DNA of 64,000 nucleotides from Gautieria morchelliformis (Eukaryota; Basidiomycota; Agaricomycetes; Gomphales; Gomphaceae), in assembly GCA_015179125.1 (NCBI GenBank), contig WHVA01000018.1:310001-374000 (forward strand). The letters are read 5' to 3'. Every line of letters begins with the position of its first letter. The stretch's first letter is position 1. Shown piece by piece: positions 55,679 through 64,000 of the stretch. The notes below the pieces were generated by a model that had not been told where the DNA came from, ran no database searches, and saw only the letters and a list, made by a program, of their open reading frames with translations. The position numbers were made by a program, and so were the translations under genes.

Positions 55679-58600
55679 CGAATGTCATTGCCGTTATTCA
55701 GCTCACCGGAGTGAACATCGGCGCGTGTTATTATTATGGATCTGGCGTGAAGAACGCATCTAGAAATCGTGAAAGGATCATTAAAGAGTTGGTTGGACTG
55801 TGGGCCGTGCTTAAACAAGTTTCACGACTAGTAAACGATGAGAGAGGAGAGACTTCCCGATTGGAGACATCTTCTCGTTTGTTAGCTTTAAATGATATTC
55901 TTGATCATTGTGGTGGTGAGATGAGGAGTCTCCGGGCCGCGTTGGGTGGCGAGACGGAGAGTCACGAGATGGGAACTATCGAGGTGGCATCAGAGGGGAA
56001 CGTGGAGAGCATCGAGATGGGGCGTCTCGAGGCGGCAACGGATGACAACATGGAGAGTATCCAGGCGGCGCTGCGTGGCGATATGAAGAGTTTCCTGGCC
56101 GTGCTGGAAAAGCATCTTGGGCACAAAGGTGGCATGGAAGCATTGATGTGGCCACTAAACGAGGCCGAGTTTAATAAGACTGTCGACGGTATAGGCAAGC
56201 TCCAAGGCTTGTTGATGAATGCCATGCGCATAGATCAGACGTGCGTTGCACCTGCTATACGTTGACCTGATCCTAATTGTTTTGACAGACACTTGATCCT
56301 GGAGATTGATACTGGTGTCAAAGCCTTGGATGAAAAGACTGCTAAGATGATCCAGTCAGTTGATGAGGCGAAATTGCACCTGCATAGTGCGCAGCTGGAG
56401 ATGCTTGGTGGTTTGGAAGCCTTGAAGGGACAGAGTGTTGGGATCAAAGAGTCAATTGAACGGGCCGACCGGCGCATTGGGGAGGTCGCCGGAACGATAA
56501 TGGAAATACAGGACGGATTGAAAGCCGTGAAGGAACAGAGTACTGAGATCAACCACTTAGTGAAGCAGCACAAATTGCGTACGTTGAATTTCACTTGTGT
56601 TTGTTATAACGCAGTCGGCCCACGGCGGTTCTGACAAAATATTTTTGTAGAAGAACATCGTCGGGAGATCTATAAATGGTTGGGGGCTCCTGATCATGAA
56701 TCAAAGCACAGGAATGCCCGTAGCATGAGACATGACAGCACTGGAGAGTGGTTTGTGGAAGGAGAATGCTTCCAAGCATGGCGAGAGGCCCCTCGTTCTT
56801 TCCTTTGGCTCCACGGTATACGTGCGTCAGCTTCGCCCCATGATTGTCCTCTTCGCTGATAGACTGCAACAGCGGGCGCTGGGAAAACTATCCTATGGTG
56901 GGCATATCAATTCGTATGACCTCCACACTATCCTGCTAACGAATGAATGCGAACAGCTCGACCATCATCGATCAACTTTCACTTTACTGCAGCTCCAACC
57001 CTTCCCTCGGAGTGGCATATTTTTACTTTGATTTTAGCAACAAGGGCACCCAGCCAGATGCCATGCTTCGATCTCTGATCAGGCAATTGTCTGAACAATG
57101 CGCGAGTGCTTTCCCTGCCTTGGAGTCACTTTTTTCTCAGAGCGGGCAGGGTGGTGCGCACCGAGACCCAGGTCAAGAGGATCTGATGTCAACCTTGAAA
57201 ACTATCATCAGGAGCTTCCAGGCTGTGTATATTGTGTTTGATGCGCTTGATGAATGCCCCGAACGATCCAGGATTCTGATAGTGCTCAGGGAGGCCCATG
57301 GTTGGAAACTGGACACATTGCACCTGCTGGCAACGAGTCGAAAAGCGGGGGACATATCAAAGGCGCTGAGTGGCTTAGTTTCACATGAGGTTTCCATGGA
57401 CGAGAGTCTCGTCGACCATGATATCCAAGGCTATGTTTCCAGGAGAGTTGATATCGAATTTAGCATGTGCCCGGCAGAAGAGAAGGAAATGGTTAAGAGT
57501 ACCTTAATGAAGGATGCGCATGGAATGTAAGTGGTGATTTTACCTTCTTTGAAATAGTTGCTGATGGAAAGGGAAGGTTTCGATTGGTTAAATGTCAACT
57601 GGATGTGCTTGCAAATTGCCAATCTGCCTCTGCACTCGAGGAAGCACTCACGCATCTACCAAAGACGCTATATGAGACGTATGATCGAATTCTTGAGGCC
57701 ATCAATGAGGTCAATAGGCAGGATGCTCTGCGCTTGCTCAAATGGCTGGCTTTCTCTGTTGACACATTGTCAACCGAGGAAGCTCTGGATGTGATCGCTA
57801 CTGATCCTGATGCCAAAAAGGGACCTCTATTTGACAGTCGGCGGCGACCTTGGGGGGGTCCACAAGGCATTCTTTACATATGTTCAAGTCTAGTCACCAT
57901 TACATCCCGAGAGGATAGCAGCAATGAGGCCAGTACTGGTCACCATGATGACATGGTTCTCATCCCGAAAAACCGGAATGATCAGACTGGCACACTTTTC
58001 CGTGCGAGAATATCTGATCTCGGAACACCTTCGGACAAGCACAACCGCGCTTTTCATGTTACTATTTTGATGAGAAGGTTGCACATGTATTCATTGCGAA
58101 GGCATGTCTGGCATACCTGCTGCAATTTGACCAGGAAAATTGTATAAACTCAAATATGGCCCAGTCCTATCCACTATCTCACTATGCCTCAGTGAACTGG
58201 ATGTATCATGCCAGGTCAGATCCGGCTGGGGACCAGGATGATCTACATGGATTGATCATGATGCTCTTGGAGCCCATGAGTGCTGTTTATGTGAACTGGA
58301 TGTTGCTTTACTATGAGAGTGATCCATGGACAAGGTTTGGGACGGATCCTCTTTACATTGTGGCAGAAACTGGGTTGAAATGAGCATGCCAAGATCTGTT
58401 GAAGACAGGATCAGATGTGAATGCACCAAGAGGATTATATGGCACATCACTGCAGGTGGCTGCATCACAGGGTCATGATACGATTGTCCGGCTACTCCTA
58501 GAGAAGGGCGCAGATGTGAATGTGCAGGGAGGATGCTATGGGAATGCGCTGGGGGAAGGAGCATCAGGGGGTCATGATATCACTGTCCAGTTACTCCTAG

Positions 58601-58989
58601 AGAATGGCGCAGATGTGAATGTGCAGGGAGAACACTATGGGAGTGTCCTGGGGGTGGCGGCGTCATGGGGTCAGGATACAACTGTCAGGTTGCTGATAGA
58701 TAAGGGCATGGATGTGAATGCACAGGGTGGATTTTATGGCAATGTGCTACAGGTGGCAGAATCAGGGGGTCGTGATATGACTGTCCAGTTGCTCATAGAG
58801 AAGTGTGCAGATGTGAATGTGCAGGGGGGACACTATGGGAGTGAACTGGAGGCAGCAGGATGTCATGATACAACTGTCCAGTTACTCCTAGAGAATGGCG
58901 CGGATGTGAATCTGCAGGGAGGACACTATGGGACTGTGCTGGGGGTGGTGGTGTTACAGGGTCACGATACAACTGTCCAGTTCCTCATA

Positions 58990-59555
58990 GGAGGATGTTC
59001 ACATTGACAACAATGTATATTCTTCTAGGATATATTAGATATCTTTTAAAATATCAACCCTAACCAAATTCATAATCCATCATTTTGAGCAACTTGTATA
59101 TTGTGGACATCCTACATTTTTTTGAATGTTCAGATATTTTAAAAATATGGTTGTATGTGCTAAAGCATGGTGTGTATTGATATAACAGAGCAATTTCAGA
59201 GAGGATGTGGATGACTATATATTAAAAGTATACATGAAACATGTTAGATGTACAATCACAGAATATAGAAGCAAGTATGGACAATACCTGTACTATATTA
59301 TTATATATGGTTGAGAGATCTGATTAGAAGGTATGTTTAAAATAATATGCATGCATAGTACAAAGATATGTAACTATTGATGTTTAGACAATGGGTTATA
59401 CACCCTTTCCTGGGGGAGCAGCAGACTGTGAGCTTTGGGGCTAGGATTAAGCATGCCTTACAGGTGCTGGCAACTGCCTCAATTTTGAAATATTTTATGA
59501 AATATAGATGAGCTAAGCTATATATACATATATATGACATTTATAAACATCCTCC
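58990..59555. mobile_element. MITE (566 bp) in the ankyrin region
   Basis: Terminal inverted repeats GGAGGATGTT / AACATCCTCC and a 3-bp duplication ATA (58987-58989, 59556-59558). AT-rich, no ORF. Ignoring it, LLIEQQGADVNV reads through in frame. A 3-bp duplication fits PIF/Harbinger-type MITEs, but ATA is not their usual TWA, so the class is tentative. Confidence 0.8.
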
Positions 59556-60071
59556 ATAGAGCAGCAGGGTGCAGATGTGAATGTGCAGGGTGGATATTAT
59601 GGCAATGTACTACAGCTGGCGGCATCAGAGGGTCATGATACAACTGTCCAGTTGCTCATAGAGAAGGGTGCAGATGTGAATGTGCAGGGAGGACACTATG
59701 GGAGTGCACTGGAGGCAGCGGCATCAGGTGGTCATGATATGACTGTCTAGTTGCTTCTGGAGAATGGTGCAGATGTGAATGTGCAGGGAGGATACTATGG
59801 GAGTGCACTGGGGTGGCCGCATCAGGGGGTCATGATTTGACTGTCCAGTTACTCCTGGAGTATGGCGCAGATGTTAATGTGCAGGGAGGATACTATGGGA
59901 ATGCACTGGAGGCAGCAGCGATAGAGGGTCACGATACTACTGTTTGGCTGCTCAGAGAGAAGGGTGCCGTTGTCGATGCTCAAGGAGGAAAGTATGGTGG
60001 TGTACTGCAGGGGGCAGTTGTGCATGGTCTCGATGAGATTGTCTCATTGCTGCTGGAGATGGCTGCAGTGG

Positions 60072-61310
60072 TGTCATGACGCGTTTATTCCTCATACTCA
60101 GGTGCTCTGTCCTACCATTTCTCACCCCATTTCCATGTTCGTTCCGATCGCCATTGTCATGTTCGGCAACCGATGCTCGCTGTTCACGCCAATTACCATC
60201 GCCACACCGTCAAACGCACGATCGACGTCTTTGGACTGACTTGGCAATCATCACTGGGTCTACCACCTCTGCTCGACCCTCTTCCGATGGTGTTCTGATC
60301 ATTGGATTGTCATGACCTGTGTATTTCCTGCACCTTGGTATCCCCAGTTTCCCTTTCGCTACTCCTCCTCAGTGTTCGCTCGGCTTCGCCCTCCACCTCG
60401 ACCCCTCTTCCTCTATGTCACCTCTGTTCGCCCTTCCTTGCATTTCACCGAACGGCCATTCGCTGCTCGCATCATTCGCCAGCAGGCACACCATCAAATA
60501 CGATCGATACCATTCACCCGGCATGATGGTTCATCATTAACCCCATCATCTTCTTAATCCAACCCCATTGGGCATTCGTATGGTCAAAGTGTGTTCGCAG
60601 GACACCCCTTCCATAGGTCGTGCGGGATCAACCCAGTAGACCAAGAGTCCGTGCAGGGTAGCATGTATGTGGGTCCCAAGACATGGCATTGTCCATAAGT
60701 GCCTTCGCCACCTTTACTCTCCGTCGTTTCATGTTCTCCCTCGTCTCACATTTTATTGTATGTTTATTTCATCTATGTTGTATCATGACTGCGCACCCCT
60801 ATTCAACCCTGACTTGTGACGGCCTCTTTCCTATTCGCTGATACCTTACGAGCATTCGATATAAGTAGTTTACCTTCGCATGTATATTCCCCAGTTCAAT
60901 TATCATATGTCGTTCACCTTGTGCAAATTTGACCTCGCTGTGGCCATCATCTTAAGCCTTCTCTTGGAGATCTCCACCTTCGACTAGCAGAAGACTTAGG
61001 CACCACTGGTGAGTTCTCATACTTATTCTTCGCTACCTTAGCCTTCGAACTATTTTCTGCGCTGTTGGCGAAGAGATTGTTGAGACTTAGACAGCCCTTC
61101 CGTGAGACCTTGCACGTTACATCGTCAAGAGCCACGGGCTATTTCGCTACAACTGTAGATAGGGCGAGCCCCGTTTAGGCAAACCCTCTTACCTTGTGAA
61201 CATTCATTGGTTCACCTATTCGCTGAACGGCATACTTATTCGCACAAGTTATTCGGGCATTCGCTGTGTTCACTAGTACATGATATTAATGCCTAAAACC
61301 AATCTTGACA
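60072..61310 (+). mobile_element. Solo LTR 5 (1239 bp, TSD AGTGG; TGTCATGAC family)
   Basis: TGTCATGACGCG...CCAATCTTGACA flanked by AGTGG at 60067-60071 and 61311-61315. The orientation is opposite to the LTR at 32323-33323; plus is chosen because the TGTCATGAC end abuts a polypurine-like run in that copy. It sits between the ankyrin repeats and the TUP1-like part, and the frame is continuous when it is ignored. Confidence 0.92.
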
Positions 61311-61315
61311 AGTGG

Positions 61316-63728
61316 TCCCTAATGTGAAGCCAAATATGATATTGCCAGAGTTGAAGTTGGTGTATTGTCAGCCCTGTAATAGACATCTTTCCATCACCCC
61401 ATGTACTCATTTCCCTCTTTGGTAACAGGGAGCCGGATGGGTAGCCACTCTCAGCAAGCATGACCCGCAGTGTCGAGTAGACATTGATTTGATGCATACA
61501 TTGGAGCATGATCATGACAGGCGGTCAGTCACCATTGCCAAGTTGTTTGTGCCCTTTGTTTTGTTTTGTTGAGATTTATGGCTGGGTCAAGCTTCATGCC
61601 CCTCATTTCTTGTTCATCTAGCAATTCTATACTAACCTGGCACCTTCCAGGCATGTATTCTCCAACTGCTTCTCAGCCGATGGCCACTACTTTGTGACTG
61701 AGTGTGAACAGTCTGTGCAGATATACGACATGACCACTGGGGCAAGGACATGGTGAGTGGTAGCCCATTCCCCTATTTCACGTCATCTCCTCTTCCTTCT
61801 GCCCTCATCTTGCCTGCACATTGACCACACTCACACCAGTGTGCTCATTCATGATACCGCTTTTGGCCACCCCTTCATCGACAGTGTGTGTTTCAGCCCT
61901 GATGGGACACTCCTCGTGACAGGTGCTTATGATAGCAAGATTAGAGTGCGTGTTTCCTCACATCATTGGCTGACACATCATTTACCCCATCGCCTACTCC
62001 TTGACTCCTGCAATACACTCATTCATGGACTATGTGTTTCCTTTCACCTGCATATTTATCCCTTGCAATCCTGGTATCCTGTCACTTCATGTCACTGTCA
62101 GATATGGGACATTGCCAACAAGCGCATCCTCTCCACCTTTGAGGGTCATAATGATTGTGTTACTTACCTCACCTTCTCATGTGACGGCTGCCTCCTTGTT
62201 TCCAGATCCTGGGACAACACTGTGTGCATCTTGAACATGAGGACCAAGCAGCACAAGACACTGTCAGCCACAGTACCAATGCATGTGTGTATTATTGTCT
62301 ATCATCATGTGTGGTGTGCTGATGCACCTTGTCATGCTGTTGTGCTTATGCTGGGTGTTCATGCCTGGGTATGATGTCTTTGTGTCGGTTTTGGCTTGCA
62401 ATATGTAGCTCGGCAACATATTCTCTGTTGCCATCTCTTCCGACAGGGGCCTAGTCGCCGCAGGCTACCCTGACACTGTCGTGCGCCTCTGGGATGTCCA
62501 GACCAGGCAACTGTTAGCAACTAGGGGCTATGGCAGGGAAGGTTCGGTAGAGTTCTTAGAAAGCTAGAATCAAATACACTCTCTCAGTGAATTTATTGTC
62601 ACTGATATATTAATACAGTACCTAGAATCAAATACACTACATGATTTTCAGTCAACATGCTATGTAAATATGAAAGATATTACTCGCCTCTCTCAGTGAA
62701 TTTATTGTCACTGAGAGAGGAGTACAATCCTGTCTCAGAAGGCATATACGTGCACCCGGCCCTTTAGCGCTCAAGAGCTCGCGCGTCGAAGTCATTTCAA
62801 ACTCCGCTGGGTGCAGCCGCCTGTGAAAATAGAAATAACAATGTGGAATGGAGAGATAGGGAGTGACTGGAAAATTTCGAAAATAAGCAGAGAAGTGGAT
62901 GCATGGTACAAGAACAGTATGAGAAAAGATTGAAACACCACACAATAAATTGAACATATTATGCTTGATTTTGGTGCAGGAGCATAAATGCACCCAACAG
63001 CAACTTGTCAATTGTCTCGTTGGTCACACTCACTGCGTGTCTAGCGTGGCGTTCATGCCTGACGGAATGGGTCTTGTAAGTGGGAGCTGGGACCAGACAG
63101 TGAAGCACTGGGACTTGGGGCCATTGCTAAGGAGTGCGTAGAGGGGGTATGGAGTGGGTGTGGATGATGTGGGCTCGGCCACAAAGGAGAGTGGGGAGAA
63201 TGAAGGTGTGTGCATGTGTACAGTTGAGTTTTTGGGACATATGGTGCGTGGCAGGCCACCCTACCTGCACTTCCTTTTACTCTCCCTTGCGCACTGTTGG
63301 CGCTTGTAAATCTTCACTCTTCATGGTGATACTCATTACTGTGAATATAGGGTGCAGTGTTCTCCATCGCTGTATCCCACGACAACCAGTGGGTTGTCTC
63401 AGGTTCGGATGACCGGAGCATGCGGTTCTGGGACCTGCGCACAGGGGAAGTGCAGCTCATACTGCATGGACACAAGGATTCCGGTACGTCCCACCTAGCG
63501 CATTTGTATCATGAGTGTGTGGGACTCATTTCTAATTTCTCAATGCATGTGTGTATGCACCCACCTGTAGTTTGGTCTGTCGGCCTGAGCCAGACGGGGG
63601 CCATGCTCGCTACCAGCAGCCTGGATGGGCACGTGAAATTATGTGCGTGCCTGTCACTCATTAATGCACACAGGAAACTCATCGACGCTGACGGTTGACT
63701 CGCAGGGAGCTATACAGCGCATCAGTGA
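61316..63728 (+). pseudogene. TUP1-like WD40 module, seven blades, LTR-interrupted
   Basis: Exons: 61316 to about 61357; 61429-61523; 61651-61752; 61840-61945; 62102-62284; 62409-62511 rejoining 63005 to about 63112 when the LTR is ignored; about 63353-63490; about 63571-63640; 63706-63728. It opens VPNVKPNMILPELK and GAGWVATLSKHDPQCRVDID, then LMHTLEHDHD. This PELK...GW...HTLEHD linker is the segment that precedes the propeller in TUP1 co-repressors. Blades include CFSADGHYFVT, SVCFSPDGTLLVTGAYDSKI with IRIWDIANKR, NIFSVAISSDRGLVAAGYPD with VRLWDV, HCVSSVAFMPDGMGLVSGSW and [17 protein letters not shown], ending VKLWSYTAHQ. The Ssn6-binding N-terminal helix of TUP1 is absent; the frame comes directly from the ankyrin region. 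Family role: transcriptional co-repression; role here unknown. Confidence 0.82.
62512..62999. mobile_element. Solo LTR 6 (488 bp, TSD GCAAC)
   Basis: TGTTAGCAACTAGGGG...GCACCCAACA flanked by GCAAC at 62507-62511 and 63000-63004. Same family as solo LTR 3: both have the CCTCTCTCAGTGA...TCACTGAGAGAGG hairpin and the same 3' end. Ignoring it, VQTRQLVNCLVGH reads in frame through a WD40 blade boundary. Confidence 0.88.
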
Positions 63729-63808
63729 CGGCGTTGGAAAATATATTGCATTCAATTGAACAATGACAGCGGATATCTCTCTCCTCCATCATTCCCATTC
63801 GGGCTTGG
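63729..63808. other. 3' flank of the WD40 module
   Basis: 80 bp with no recognisable element, ending at the start of an LTR. Confidence 0.35.
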
Positions 63809-64000
63809 TGTCATGACTCGTTTATTTCTCATACTCAGATGCTCTGTTCTACCATTTGCCACTCCACCTCCATGTTCGTTCTGATCGCCATTGCCTTGTT
63901 CGGCAACCGATTCTCGCTGTTTGCGCCAATTATTATAGCCATGCCGGCAACGCACGATCGACGTCTTTGGGCTGACTTGGCACCCATCGCTGGGCCTACT
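63809..64000 (+). mobile_element. LTR of the TGTCATGAC family, cut by the window end
   Basis: Starts TGTCATGACTCGTTTATTTC and follows 60072-60262 closely. The rest lies outside the window, so it cannot be called solo or paired. Note that it has the same orientation as solo LTR 5, 3.7 kb away. Confidence 0.8.

Larger units (their letters stand above)
50680..55840 (-). repeat. Right arm of the diverged inverted repeat
   Basis: Reverse-complement match to the left arm over 50680-52870 and 55195-55840. Between these blocks lie about 2.3 kb (with the GC-rich gene at 53358-54422) that the left arm lacks. Its outer end is the 5' part of the NACHT receptor gene. The inner edges of the arms are about 4.5 kb apart and the synthetase gene is in that spacer. 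Confidence 0.8.
55586..60071 (+). pseudogene. NACHT-ankyrin (STAND/NLR-type) receptor gene, decayed
   Basis: Exons: 55586-55616; 55679-56240; 56289-56578; 56651-56821; 56873-56897 (25 bases, carries the P-loop); 56957-57526; 57577 onward. Intron 1 has a GC donor (GCAAGT). The N-terminus MAALANLGI-VANVIAVIQLTG and NASRNRERIIKEL is the fungal STAND N-domain type. Then come YKWLGAPDHESKHRNARS, LWLHGIPGAGKTIL (Walker A) and YIVFDALDECPER (Walker B), then a winged-helix-like region. From 58400 about 11 ankyrin repeats follow, built on GADVNVQGG and GHDTTVQLLLE. Defects: frameshifts near 57970 and 58045, TGA 58381-58383, TAG 59748-59750, a base lost near 59811, a MITE at 58990-59555 and a solo LTR at 60072. 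Such receptors are thought to act in non-self recognition and cell death; this copy is inactive as written. Confidence 0.9.

Noticed and set aside
59005-59560. An ordinary intron in the ankyrin region
   Set aside because: It has terminal inverted repeats and an ATA duplication and lacks GT/AG at the frame-restoring boundaries; a MITE explains it better.
1-64000. tRNA, rRNA or other structured RNA genes
   Set aside because: I looked for tRNA arm patterns and rRNA blocks on both strands and recognised none; a dedicated covariance search was not possible.

Overview
This window looks like a repeat-rich region of a filamentous basidiomycete (Agaricomycetes) genome. The evidence is spliceosomal introns of about 48-127 bp, an A-T-TE NRPS-like synthetase of the atromentin/polyporic acid type, a fungal NACHT (STAND) receptor gene, Tad1-like LINEs with RNase H, Ty3/Gypsy debris, many solo LTRs and RepHel Helitrons. 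I saw no bacterial features. All assignments come from reading the sequence; no database was searched.

Layout. 1-1058: no recognisable gene. 1059-7770 (minus): LINE-A, a mosaic in which LINE ORF2 is joined in frame to a Gypsy pol segment and then to a second, overlapping LINE ORF2 segment that carries a solo LTR. 7771-8710: an LTR scrap and non-coding sequence. 8711-29005: six Helitron units placed head to tail, each 3' end (hairpin + CTAG) touching the next 5' end. Units 3 and 5 encode RepHel proteins, both broken. Units 1, 2 and 4 are non-autonomous and carry a 17-bp minisatellite. 29006-32127: a small ORF, a microsatellite and LINE-C (plus), which contains an internal inversion and a solo LTR. 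32323-36527: pieces of LTR retroelements. 36528-38432 (minus): LINE-D ORF1, split by a solo LTR.

38433-55840 is organised around a diverged inverted repeat. The left arm (38433-46193) holds a NACHT-gene 5' fragment and LINE-B (40280-45204). The right arm (50680-52870 and 55195-55840) runs into the longer NACHT gene; a GC-rich gene (53358-54422, with one in-frame stop) lies in the gap within this arm. The 4.5-kb spacer contains the one clearly intact host-type gene, an A-T-TE synthetase (46722-49647, minus).

55586-63728 (plus) is a decayed receptor-like locus: fungal STAND N-domain, NACHT, about 11 ankyrin repeats and then a seven-bladed TUP1-like WD40 module. It is interrupted by a MITE and two solo LTRs. 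When the LTR at 60072-61310 is ignored, the ankyrin frame reads straight into the TUP1-like linker, so a NACHT-ANK-TUP1 fusion is possible. Another LTR begins at 63809.

Six solo LTRs have TG...CA-type ends and exact 5-bp target duplications. In five of them the flanking reading frame is visibly continuous once the LTR is ignored, which supports both the boundaries and the underlying genes. No intact LTR retrotransposon is present.
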